DNA of 15,485 bases from Deltaproteobacteria bacterium (GCA_019314425.1 JAFCZI010000072.1:1-15485); one strand, 5' to 3'. Positions 1 through 6,416 are shown, counted from the first letter of the stretch. Numbers and translations: made by a program. Notes: generated by a model from the sequence alone, not told the origin.

Positions 1-129
1 CTGAGAAATGCTTGTCGAAAAGGATTGGGGATAGTGAGAAATATGTTTGATAACAACACAATCGAGGACTTGCCGTCGGAAGCCTGATTGGTGTAACTTT
101 TTTGTATTGCACCCTGTAGTGTCGAATCG

Positions 130-270
130 TTAATGGTGTTCCCTGGCTTGCTCAATGACGTCCTTTGCGAAATCAGCCATCCCCTCCACCTTACATCCGA
201 CGGATGGAAGAAATTCTTCGAACTCCATGGCTAAAGTTGCATCGTCCTCAACCACCAGGATTCGGTCCAT
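130..270 (-). pseudogene. truncated response-regulator receiver domain
   Basis: Reading the minus strand from an ATG at 270 gives a 46-residue ORF that begins MDRILVVEDDATLAMEFEEF and ends at TAA (130-132). This is the opening of a CheY-like receiver domain: beta-strand 1 followed by the acidic pair (EDD) that helps bind magnesium. A complete receiver domain needs about 120 residues. This one stops before the phospho-acceptor aspartate expected near residue 55, and the sequence after the stop does not resume receiver-like coding in any frame I read. It is therefore probably a remnant, with no working phosphorylation site. It lies 75 bases downstream of the coiled-coil gene at 346-702, on the same strand. 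The family call rests on one short motif block. Confidence 0.5.
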
Positions 271-345
271 TGCGAGCCGCCTTCAAAGGTTATGGATTAT
301 GCGAAAATACACCATATCAATCATGCATCAGATGAAATTTCCCAT

Positions 346-702
346 TCAGATGATTCCCATGGACTTGAGGAATGCTCCCAAGGCCCCGAGAATGGAAATG
401 CCGATGGCAATGGTGAACATGCGGAGGGTAAAGCCCCGCTGCTTTTCATCCCGATAGTCCAGTTTGTCCCCCAGACGTTCAATGGAAGCGATAACTTGGT
501 CGAAACGTTTATCCACCTGCTCAAAGCGTTTGTCCACATCACCTCGAAACTCCTTTAGGTTATCCTTCAAATCATCAATCTGCCCTTGCATATGATCAAA
601 TCGGACCTCGAAGTATTTGGATGTGGGGATGATTTGCGCCACCAGCACATCCACGGTCTTTTTGTCCAGGGTCAGGCTGGATTCCTCTTCGTTGCTCGTC
701 AT
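346..702 (-). CDS. small coiled-coil protein with C-terminal membrane helix, unknown function
   Basis: The product is 118 residues. Residues 1-30 are polar. Residues about 30-90 form a strongly predicted coiled coil with tandem near-repeats (VDKRFEQVDKRFDQV). A single hydrophobic segment at about 95-114 (FTIAIGISILGALGAFL) would anchor the C-terminus in the membrane. This layout resembles small phage- and plasmid-encoded coiled-coil/TM proteins such as the XhlA-like group, but I cannot assign a family. A good sigma70-type promoter sits upstream at 746-774, and GAGGG lies about nine bases before the ATG at 702. The protein probably forms oligomers at the inner membrane; that is inference from shape only. 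Confidence 0.7.
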   Translation of the reverse strand: MTSNEEESSLTLDKKTVDVLVAQIIPTSKYFEVRFDHMQGQIDDLKDNLKEFRGDVDKRFEQVDKRFDQVIASIERLGDKLDYRDEKQRGFTLRMFTIAIGISILGALGAFLKSMGII

Positions 703-745
703 GAAAAATAACCCTCGTCAATTAATGATATTTTATCCTATCTGG

Positions 746-774
746 AGAATATGGGAATCGGAATTTTATGTCAA
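746..774 (-). promoter_or_regulatory. sigma70-type promoter for the coiled-coil gene
   Basis: On the minus strand there is a perfect TTGACA (-35, plus positions 769-774), a 17-base spacer and TATTCT (-10, plus 746-751). Transcription would start near 739, about 37 bases before the ATG at 702. No other minus-strand gene lies between, so this is most likely the promoter of the gene at 346-702. Confidence 0.55.
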
Positions 775-820
775 GATATAAGGTTTTTGGCCGGCAATTC
801 TCATTATGGAATGATAACCT

Positions 821-872
821 TGTGTGAGTGGCGTCCCGCCACGACTTTTCGCGGCGGGACGCCACTCACACA
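821..872. repeat. perfect 20-bp inverted repeat
   Basis: The arms 821-840 and 853-872 are exact reverse complements (TGTGTGAGTGGCGTCCCGCC and its complement), separated by a 12-base loop. There is no T-run on either side, so it is not a typical Rho-independent terminator. Its neighbours are other palindromes, which suggests a dispersed repeat element rather than a gene-specific regulator. Confidence 0.75.
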
Positions 873-900
873 GCATTAGGGAAGGAAATTCCTCCCATTT

Positions 901-921
901 TGCGGCTGAAGCCGCACCTAC
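901..921 (-). repeat. REP-like palindrome with GTAG head
   Basis: On the minus strand the order is GTAG, two bases, then TGCGGC-TTCA-GCCGCA, a perfect 6-bp stem with a four-base loop. A GTAG tetranucleotide 5' of a short hairpin is the recognised layout of REP elements mobilised by RAYT transposases. Similar units occur at 2219-2243 and 5039-5064. Confidence 0.55.
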
Positions 922-1168
922 AGTTGCTTTGATTGAGGCGTAATGCCTTCCCGTTTGGATTATGAACACACGTCCAGCCCTACGGGCCAGTCTTTTTAAT
1001 ATCGGTTTTTCCTGTTCCACTGGTTCTTGATATCGGAAATTCCAGATTGAAAAAGAAGAATGCGGGGGTTAGCTTAAGAGACTGCCAAAGCCTATGTCTG
1101 CAACGTTCTTTCCGAATGTATTTTCGGACCCGTATCGTTTCAAGGGAACAGCCCCAGGGAGAAAGCCA

Positions 1169-2218
1169 TTGACCGAAAAAAAAGAAATCCGTCTCACGCA
1201 AACCGTTAAAGGTTCCGGCTGAGCGTCCAAACTGCCGCCAGGGGACCTGGATCGGGCGCTTTGTGGAATGGAATTTCCGACGGATGAAAATGTGATCGTA
1301 GGCCTCGACCGGGCGGATGATGCGGGTGTTTACCGGGTGAATGACGAACTCGCCCTGATCCAGACCGTAGATTTTTTCACCCCCATTGTGGATGATCCCT
1401 ACGGGTTCGGACAGATTGCGGCCGCCAATGCCTTGAGTGATGTCTACGCCATGGGCGGTGTTCCCAAGACCGCCATGAATCTGGTGGGATTCCCCCTGAA
1501 ACAGATGGATATATCAATCCTTCGGGAGATCCTTCAGGGGGGGATTGACAAGATGAAAGAGGCCGGTGTGGTCCTGGTGGGCGGCCACAGCGTGGAGGAT
1601 CCGGAACTGAAATACGGCTTGAGCGTTACCGGTTTTATCCATCCGAAACGCATTCTGACCCAGAAGAATCTCAAAGACGGCGATCGGTTGATTTTGACCA
1701 AACCTCTGGGAACCGGCATTGTGAACACAGCCATAAAAGGGGGGATTGCTTCTCCGGAGGTGGTTGAATCGGTTACGCGCCTCATGGCCCGATTGAATCA
1801 AAAACCGGCTGAGATCATGAGCCGTTATGCGGTGCATGCCTGCACCGATATCACGGGCTTTGGCCTTCTGGGGCACCTGGCGGAGATGGTCCTGGATTCG
1901 GGATGCGCCATTCGTCTGCAAAGCGGCCAAATCCCCATTATTCCGGAAGCCCGGGAATATGCGCAGATGGGCTTTATTCCGGCGGGGGCCTATCGAAACC
2001 GGGAATTTCGGGCTGGTATGACGGTGTTTGGTTCTTCGGTGGATCGCTTCCTTCAGGACCTTCTGTTTGATCCTCAGACATCCGGGGGGCTTCTCATCAG
2101 CGTGTCCGAAAAGGATGCCGCCGATCTGCTGAGAGAATTGAAGGCCGGGGGTGTTCATGATGCCGCGATTGTCGGGGACGTGATATCCACATCCGAAGAA
2201 AGGATTATTGTCCAATAG
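1169..2218 (+). CDS. selD: selenide, water dikinase (selenophosphate synthase), selenocysteine-containing
   Basis: SelD uses ATP to turn selenide into selenophosphate, the selenium donor for selenocysteine tRNA and selenouridine. The usual N-terminus lies upstream of the first in-frame ATG (1268), across an in-frame UGA at 1220-1222. Reading UGA as selenocysteine gives MTEKKEIRLTQTVKGSGU followed by ASKLPPGDLDRAL, which matches the SelD start. Sec18 sits at the catalytic Cys17 of the E. coli enzyme and Lys21 at its Lys20. Asp51, in the RADDAG motif, matches the nucleotide/metal-binding aspartate. The start is TTG 1169, preceded by AGGGAG with a seven-base spacer; ATG 1094 is in frame but would add 25 residues unlike SelD. 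Total length is 349 residues, normal for the family. A SECIS-like hairpin follows the UGA. The gene leads a probable operon with yedF. Confidence 0.93.
1221..1261 (+). promoter_or_regulatory. putative bacterial SECIS hairpin in selD
   Basis: Just after the UGA, GAGCGUCC (1221-1228) can pair with GGGCGCUU (1254-1261). Inside it, CCAGG (1238-1242) pairs with CCUGG (1246-1250), leaving a GGA apical loop. The loop begins 21 bases after the UGA. In E. coli fdhF the GGU of the SelB-binding loop lies at a comparable distance. The fold was made by hand. The loop is GGA rather than GGU, which is within the variation expected of bacterial SECIS elements. Confidence 0.6.
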
Positions 2219-2243
2219 GTAGGGGCAGGCCTCGTGCCTGCCC
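2219..2243 (+). repeat. REP-like palindrome with GTAG head between selD and yedF
   Basis: GTAG (2219-2222) is followed at once by GGGCAGGC-CTCGT-GCCTGCCC, a perfect 8-bp stem with a five-base loop. It starts directly after the selD stop codon. Its layout matches the GTAG class of REP elements. In the transcript it may act as a 3' stabilising hairpin or modulate readthrough from selD to yedF. Confidence 0.6.
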
Positions 2244-2293
2244 ATCGGAGGACAGAAAACAGAGGACGGAAGATTGGAGTTAAGGAGAATCAA

Positions 2294-2902
2294 ATGAGTC
2301 AAAAAGAAATCGATTGCCGTGGTTTGGATTGCCCTGCCCCGGTGCTGAAAACGAAGGAAATCATTGAGCAGGAAAAACCTGAAAAACTGACCGTTATTGT
2401 GGACAATGAAGCGGCAAGGCAGAACGTCACACGGTTTATGGAATATCAGGGTTTTAATGTGTCCGCCAGTGAAGAAGGGACGGACTTCCATGTGACGGGT
2501 CATGCCGGAGAAGGCGCCGCACCCGCAGCGAAACCCGAAAAAACCATTGAATCGGAAGAAGTGAAGCAAAAGATCATGGTCATGGTGGGAACCGATCGAA
2601 TGGGACACGGGGATGATGAACTGGGCTTGAAACTCATGGTCAGTTTTCTGAAGACCTTGAAAGAGATGGGCGGTGAGCTGTGGCGCCTGGTTTTTGTCAA
2701 CAACGGCGTCAAAATGACCATTTCGGATTCCGAAGTGCTGCCGGTGCTGGAGGAGCTGGAAAAAAACGGTGTTTATATTCTGGTTTGCGGCACGTGTCTC
2801 ACCCACTTTAATCTCCTTGAAAAAAAGATGGTGGGAGAGACCACAAATATGTTAGATATTGTAACGGCCATGCAACTGGCCGACAAAGTGGTTAATATCT
2901 GA
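2294..2902 (+). CDS. yedF: selenium metabolism protein YedF (TusA-like + DsrE-like domains)
   Basis: The product is 202 residues. Residues 1-72 form a TusA/SirA-like domain with the family motif CRGLDCPAPVLKTKE; Cys13 is the reactive CPxP cysteine and Cys8 a second one. A short Ala/Pro/Glu-rich linker (73-92) leads to a DsrE/DsrF-like domain (93-202) with a CGTC motif at 165-168. This two-domain form, next to selD, is the selenium-metabolism YedF family, thought to handle reactive selenium or sulfur before selenophosphate synthesis; its exact reaction is not settled. I chose ATG 2294 because AAGGAG precedes it at a normal distance. The in-frame ATG at 2234 lies in REP sequence and would add 20 unrelated residues. 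Confidence 0.92.
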   Translation: MSQKEIDCRGLDCPAPVLKTKEIIEQEKPEKLTVIVDNEAARQNVTRFMEYQGFNVSASEEGTDFHVTGHAGEGAAPAAKPEKTIESEEVKQKIMVMVGTDRMGHGDDELGLKLMVSFLKTLKEMGGELWRLVFVNNGVKMTISDSEVLPVLEELEKNGVYILVCGTCLTHFNLLEKKMVGETTNMLDIVTAMQLADKVVNI

Positions 2903-2953
2903 TTTTTCTCCTCATCTGCGGGAGAATCCGTGGGAAGGAGCTTCGGTCCGGAT

Positions 2954-3328
2954 ATGGTGCAAACAGGAAAAACCAAGGCCGACAATGTCGACGCGTTTCT
3001 GGCCCGCTCCCGCCGGAATCAGGGCCAAAAAGAAAAAAACTACCGCGAACAGTCTCTCAAGATTCACCCCTGGGTGTGCGCCCGTTGCGCCAGGGAGTTC
3101 ACGAATCGAAACATACATGAATTGACGGTTCACCACAAAGACAGTAACCACGAAAACAACCCCCCTGACGGGAGCAATTGGGAAAACCTCTGTATCTACT
3201 GCCATGACAATGAGCATCGGCGTCATCTGGATTATCTGGAAGGCGCCGATACCCCGGTCGGCGACGAAAAAAATGACGCCTTTACCCATAACCCGTTCGG
3301 AAAATTGAAAGGGTTGCTGCCGAAATAA
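2954..3328 (+). CDS. yajD: YajD family HNH nuclease
   Basis: The product is about 124 residues and aligns well from memory with E. coli YajD. The core runs NYREQSLKIHPWVCARCARE, then ELTVHHKDSNHENNPPDGSN, then LCIYCHDNEH. The two CxxC pairs form a zinc knuckle around a His-Asn-His nuclease motif (VHH, later N, then H of CHDNEH). The C-terminal NPFGKLKGLL also matches YajD. HNH folds cut DNA, but the cellular role of YajD is not known. The start is uncertain: ATG 2954 has AAGGAG 13 bases upstream; GTG 2930 has GGGAG five bases upstream and would add eight residues. The gene starts 51 bases after yedF and ends 14 bases before the next gene, which fits an operon. Confidence 0.85.
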   Translation: MVQTGKTKADNVDAFLARSRRNQGQKEKNYREQSLKIHPWVCARCAREFTNRNIHELTVHHKDSNHENNPPDGSNWENLCIYCHDNEHRRHLDYLEGADTPVGDEKNDAFTHNPFGKLKGLLPK

Positions 3329-3345
3329 TCCCATAGGAGGAAATG

Positions 3346-3909
3346 ATGGACAAGGTATTTCATCTGCAAACGCCGATTTCCGCTGAAGATGTGTCGTCCC
3401 TGAAGTCCGGCGACAGGGTCAGCATCAGCGGTACTGTCTACACGGCCCGGGATGCGGCCCACCGCAGGCTTTTTGAACTCATTGAAGCCGGTAAAGAACT
3501 CCCCATCCCCATTGATGGCCAGATCATCTATTATGTAGGGCCTTCCCCTGCCCCTCCGGGGCGGCCCATCGGCGCGGCGGGTCCCACCACCAGCTACCGC
3601 ATGGATCCATTTGCCCCGAAACTGCTTGAGCTGGGTCTCAGAGGCATGATTGGGAAGGGAAAACGATCCAAAGAGGTGCAGGATGCCATGGTCAAATACA
3701 AGGGGGTTTACATGGCCGCTATCGGCGGCGCCGGCGCCCTCATGGCGCGTGCCGTTAAAGCCGCACGGGTTGTGGCCTATGAGGAATTGGGTCCGGAAGC
3801 CATTCGAGAGTTGAAAGTGGAAAATCTGCCGGCCATTGTGGTCAATGACACCTTTGGAAACGACCTCTATGTTGAGGGTCGGGAAAAATACCGTAAAGAT
3901 GCCGCCTGA
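3346..3909 (+). CDS. Fe-S type hydro-lyase beta subunit (class I fumarase / tartrate dehydratase C-terminal family)
   Basis: The product is 187 residues, the usual size of a free-standing beta subunit of class I fumarate hydratase or L(+)-tartrate dehydratase. Recognisable features are GDRVSISGTVYTARDAAHRR, the loop PGRPIGAAGPTTSYRMDPF, IGKGKRS, GGAGALMA and NLPAIVVNDTFGNDLY. The beta subunit carries part of the substrate site, while the [4Fe-4S] cluster ligands belong to the alpha subunit. No alpha subunit is present in this window, so the gene is either split from its partner or does another job. AGGAGG lies five bases before ATG 3346 (two bases before ATG 3343), which favours 3346. Fumarase is more likely than tartrate dehydratase in a sulfate reducer, but the sequence alone does not decide. 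Confidence 0.85.
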   Translation: MDKVFHLQTPISAEDVSSLKSGDRVSISGTVYTARDAAHRRLFELIEAGKELPIPIDGQIIYYVGPSPAPPGRPIGAAGPTTSYRMDPFAPKLLELGLRGMIGKGKRSKEVQDAMVKYKGVYMAAIGGAGALMARAVKAARVVAYEELGPEAIRELKVENLPAIVVNDTFGNDLYVEGREKYRKDAA

Positions 3910-3959
3910 GTAAAGGTCTAAAGGCCGAACCACAATGATTCCACATGGAGGAGACGGGC

Positions 3960-5003
3960 ATGGGCGAAAAAAAAGGGGGGCTTGTATGGCTGTGGGTCCT
4001 GCTGGGAATAGGCGCCGTGGCAGCAGTCGGGTATGGTTGGTATCAATATGTGCAGCCTGAAACCGGAGAAGCGCTGGTAGTTGTGGAAGTGTTGACATCC
4101 GAAGAGGGCGCCCGGGTTGAGACAACGAAAGAGGGTCCGGTCAAGGATGCATCCGGAAAACAGCGCGATGCCCTGGATGGTGCTGAAAAACGTTTAACCG
4201 CCGGGCCTGACCGGAAGCGGGGTGACGGCATCAGTGAAAAGGATGCCCCTTTGAAGCTGCAGGCCACCGGGAAAATGGTGGATTACCAGTTTAAATCCGG
4301 TGAAAAGAAGCCCTTGCAAAAAGGCGCACCCGCTCAGGAAGAGATCCGTGAGGCGGCAATGGCTCGCCAAAAACGTTATTGCGACCTGATCAACCAGTAT
4401 GTACAGGATTTTTTCCAGTACCTGGATACGAAAAAATATGTGCAAAGATTGGAATCGGGAGAAACCACTTATACCCGCTTCAAACAGGTTATGACGCGAC
4501 TGACGACCCACCCGCCCATTCCCGCCGGTGAAGGGGTTGATCCCGCCGTTATGGTCAAAAATATATACTTTTTCTGTCGCACGCTGGATAAGAAGGATCT
4601 GCGTTTAATCAAGCAGGTGATTGGCAATGACCGGGACACGCTGGAAGACGACATGGGCATGTTTTACCAGTGGCTGATGCTGGGTAACAGTTGTCCAAAT
4701 CCCGGAGATGTGAGGCCTTCTTTTGATGTGCTCTATCGGTATGCGGGCTTTTTCCTGAATACCACCGGTGGCCGGGCGTATATGTTCAGGCGGGGATTGA
4801 AGGTGCGGCTTCTGGTCTCCTATTATTCGGTTCAGCTTATATATCAGGCGGATAAAGCGGGCAGAAACAACTACGGCGTTGACGTTTTGCCATACATCAA
4901 AATGCTCATGGCGGAAATGGGCAACTATCCTGATCTGCTGTATAAAGAAACGTATCTGGAAACCCTGACAAAAATCAAGGCGTTTTACTCGGGGCGACGA
5001 TAG
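3960..5003 (+). CDS. membrane-anchored protein of unknown function
   Basis: The product is 347 residues and I do not recognise the family. After a short basic N-terminus, residues about 8-28 form one hydrophobic helix (LVWLWVLLGIGAVAAVGYGW) with no lipobox and no clear cleavage site, so the protein is likely anchored with its bulk in the periplasm. Residues about 40-135 are charged and low in complexity, as in a flexible linker. From about 135 to the end the sequence is helix-rich with many aromatic and basic residues (such as YCDLINQYVQDFFQYLDTKK) and looks like a folded domain. I chose ATG 3960 because GGAGGAG lies six bases upstream; ATG 3945 has no ribosome site. It is the last gene of the selD run, 50 bases after the hydro-lyase gene. 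Confidence 0.75.
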   Translation: MGEKKGGLVWLWVLLGIGAVAAVGYGWYQYVQPETGEALVVVEVLTSEEGARVETTKEGPVKDASGKQRDALDGAEKRLTAGPDRKRGDGISEKDAPLKLQATGKMVDYQFKSGEKKPLQKGAPAQEEIREAAMARQKRYCDLINQYVQDFFQYLDTKKYVQRLESGETTYTRFKQVMTRLTTHPPIPAGEGVDPAVMVKNIYFFCRTLDKKDLRLIKQVIGNDRDTLEDDMGMFYQWLMLGNSCPNPGDVRPSFDVLYRYAGFFLNTTGGRAYMFRRGLKVRLLVSYYSVQLIYQADKAGRNNYGVDVLPYIKMLMAEMGNYPDLLYKETYLETLTKIKAFYSGRR

Positions 5004-5038
5004 GTGCAAAAAGGTCTTGATCATCGTTTTGGCCATTT

Positions 5039-5106
5039 GCCCGGGGGTTGAAACCCCGGGCTACTACCGACCGTCCCTACGGGGACTGCCCCATCGGGGC
5101 GACGGA
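5039..5106 (-). repeat. cluster of REP-like hairpins
   Basis: The first unit pairs GCCCGGGG (5039-5046) with CCCCGGGC (5054-5061); on the minus strand GTAG borders it at 5061-5064. Next come GTCCC/GGGAC with a TACG loop, and GCCCC/GGGGC with an ATC loop. All of this sits inside an outer CCGTC/GACGG pair. The chain could act as a bidirectional transcript end between convergent operons, but it has no T-tract. Confidence 0.55.
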
Positions 5107-5207
5107 CAATAGTCCGGCAATTTTTGGATCTGCTTCACGATTTTAAACGATTTATTCGATTTTGCTGCCCAGGCGGATATCCTAAGGATCAGGTTTGCTT
5201 TCAGGTT

Positions 5208-5309
5208 TCATGATTGCTGGGGTCTCCCTTGTGATTCCAGATCGAAGGAGCCGCTGTACAGGGCCTCCTTGAGCTCTGCCTGCGGAAAAAGTTCGGGATG
5301 GCTGCCCAC
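5208..5309 (-). pseudogene. possible remnant of an RNA-methyltransferase-like N-terminus
   Basis: Directly after the DUF167 stop codon, another minus-strand frame reads LFTVGSHPELFPQAELKEAL and ends at TGA (5208-5210) after about 34 codons from GTG 5309. The pattern of a short strand, then HPEL, then AEL and a helix resembles the start of THUMP/TRM11-type RNA methyltransferases (LG-x-HPELSxAEL). The frame is open further upstream into the 3' end of the DUF167 gene. If the likeness is real, this is a gene cut off after about 35 codons. It may equally be chance. Confidence 0.25.
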
Positions 5310-5326
5310 AGTAAAGAGATAGGAGA

Positions 5327-5626
5327 TTAATCCTCTCCGAGGTGCTTGATGGCGGCTAAAGGAGAAGCGGTGTGGATACGGATGGTTTTGTTCCTTGAAT
5401 GTTCCCCTGAAACGATTTGAATTTTTCCTTTGGGAAGACCTGTTTTTTTGGCGAGAAAATTGATAAGCGTTTTGTTGGCTTTTCCATCTACGGGCGGGGC
5501 GGTGAGTTTTATCCGGTAAACGCCATCTGTTTGGCCCACAATCTCAGTCTTTGAAGAACGGGGTAACACTTTCACCTGTATCACAGCCCCCATGGGTTTT
5601 CCCACGTCTTTCGCTGGCAACGTCAC
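5327..5626 (-). CDS. DUF167 / YggU family protein
   Basis: The product is 99 residues, typical of the small YggU/DUF167 family. Key blocks are VKVLPRSSKTEIVGQ, YRIKLTAPPVDGKANKTLI and IQIVSGEHSRNKTIRI. The conserved PPVDGKAN and SGxxSRxK signatures are both present. The biochemical function of the family is not known. The start is GTG 5626, which shares a base with the TAG stop of yggT (TAGTG), so translation is probably coupled. An internal ATG at 5593 would give a shorter product beginning MGAVIQVKV. The yggT-yggU pairing is common across bacteria. Confidence 0.9.
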   Translation of the reverse strand: MTLPAKDVGKPMGAVIQVKVLPRSSKTEIVGQTDGVYRIKLTAPPVDGKANKTLINFLAKKTGLPKGKIQIVSGEHSRNKTIRIHTASPLAAIKHLGED

Positions 5627-5928
5627 TACCCGCCCATTCGCATGGCCATTTCCGCGAGACTTCGTACCAGGAAGGATTGCACGAAAACAATGACCAGAAG
5701 CACGAGGATCGGTGAAAAATCGATTCCCCCGAAACTGATGGGCAGCCGCCTTCTGACCTGGTAGAGTACCGGTTCCGTGACGGCATTCAAGAACCGTATG
5801 ATGGGATTGTAGGGATCCGGGTTAACCCAGGAAACCACGGCCCGGGCGATGATGATCCACATGTACAGGGTTAAAGCGATATCGAGTATCTTGGCGATGG
5901 CCGCCAGAAGATTTCCGATGACAAACAT
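5626..5928 (-). CDS. yggT: YggT family integral membrane protein
   Basis: The product is 100 residues with two long hydrophobic helices, at about 6-32 (LLAAIAKILDIALTLYMWII) and 70-90 (SPILVLLVIVFVQSFLV). Between them is the family loop ARAVVSWVNPDPYNPIIRFL, followed by TEPVLYQVRRRLP. This is one YggT repeat of the kind found in bacteria and plastids, where the family is tied to envelope or division-related functions and, in some organisms, osmotic stress; the exact role is not settled. GGGGGAT precedes ATG 5928 by about nine bases. The gene lies 65 bases downstream of rnpB and overlaps the DUF167 start by one base. Confidence 0.9.
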   Translation of the reverse strand: MFVIGNLLAAIAKILDIALTLYMWIIIARAVVSWVNPDPYNPIIRFLNAVTEPVLYQVRRRLPISFGGIDFSPILVLLVIVFVQSFLVRSLAEMAMRMGG

Positions 5929-5993
5929 GAAATGTATCCCCCTCCCGATTTAAAAGGCATCTTTTTTAACTGTAAACGGTTTTCCATATGCCG

Positions 5994-6395
5994 ACCCGGG
6001 TATGTCGAAGCAATCCGTAAGCCGGGTTCTGTTTTTCGAAAGGGTCACCCGCTTTCGAAACAATGACCATTCATCTAGCCTCGCCGTTGCCGGCGAGATC
6101 AAGCGACCTACCCGGGAACTCGAGCGGACCACCCTTAACGTTCCCCTATTTGGTTTTGCTCCAGGCGGGGTTTACAAAGCTTCCGCCGTCACCGGCGGAA
6201 CTGGTGAGCTCTTACCTCACCCTTTCACCCTTACCAGGCACACTGAGTGCCTGGCGGTTTCCTTTCTGTTGCACTATCCTTCCCGTCACCGGGACTGGGC
6301 GTTACCCAGCGCTTTGTCCTGTGGAGCCCGGACTTTCCTCCCCCCTGTCAATGACATGGGCGGCGGTCATTTGTTTTACTTCGGCATACCCGGGT
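5994..6395 (-). ncRNA. rnpB: RNase P RNA, class A
   Basis: This is the catalytic RNA that trims tRNA 5' leaders. Near the 5' end the minus strand reads GAGGAAAGTCCGGGC (plus 6326-6340), the universal CR-I block. Near the 3' end it reads ACAGAACCCGGCTTA (plus 6018-6032), the matching CR-V block. I set the ends by the P1 helix: 6379-6395 pairs with 5994-6010 in 17 bp with one mismatch. Beyond P1, TTTCCATATG (5981-5990) and its complement (6399-6408) would add 10 bp across a 3x3 internal loop, so mature ends are uncertain by some tens of bases. It begins only 21 bases after the zinc-ribbon gene and may be co-transcribed with it. Confidence 0.95.
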
Positions 6396-6416
6396 TAACA
6401 TATGGAAACAACGCCA

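Larger units (their letters stand above)
703..1168. other. non-coding interval with palindromic elements
   Basis: No convincing gene is present. Apart from the promoter at 746-774, the stretch holds a perfect 20-bp inverted repeat (821-872), a GTAG-type REP hairpin (901-921) and smaller hairpins around 936-948 and 978-987. Minus-strand ORFs that cross this area are built from repeat sequence and show no protein-like pattern. I found no strong sigma70 promoter for selD here. TTGAAA at 1047 with TAGCTT at 1070 is only a weak candidate. Confidence 0.6.
5004..5326. other. intergenic region with palindromes and possible gene remnant
   Basis: The selD-side operon (plus) and the DUF167/yggT unit (minus) converge here. 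The stretch holds a chain of hairpins at 5039-5106, whose first unit is REP-like. On the minus strand, 5208-5309 has a protein-like reading frame that may be decayed coding DNA. No full gene is visible. No hairpin with a T-run was found, so termination of the two convergent units is not explained. Confidence 0.55.

Noticed and set aside
766..1020. Minus-strand ORF of 84 codons
   Set aside because: It reads through REP and palindrome sequence, and its residues mirror the repeats; it has no ribosome site or protein-like pattern.
1514..2806. Long minus-strand ORF of 430 codons opposite selD and yedF
   Set aside because: It is the antisense of two well-identified genes, rich in His, Phe and Pro as expected of a shadow frame.
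3232..4125. Minus-strand ORF of 297 codons
   Set aside because: It is antisense to yajD, the hydro-lyase beta gene and the membrane protein start; no family motif.
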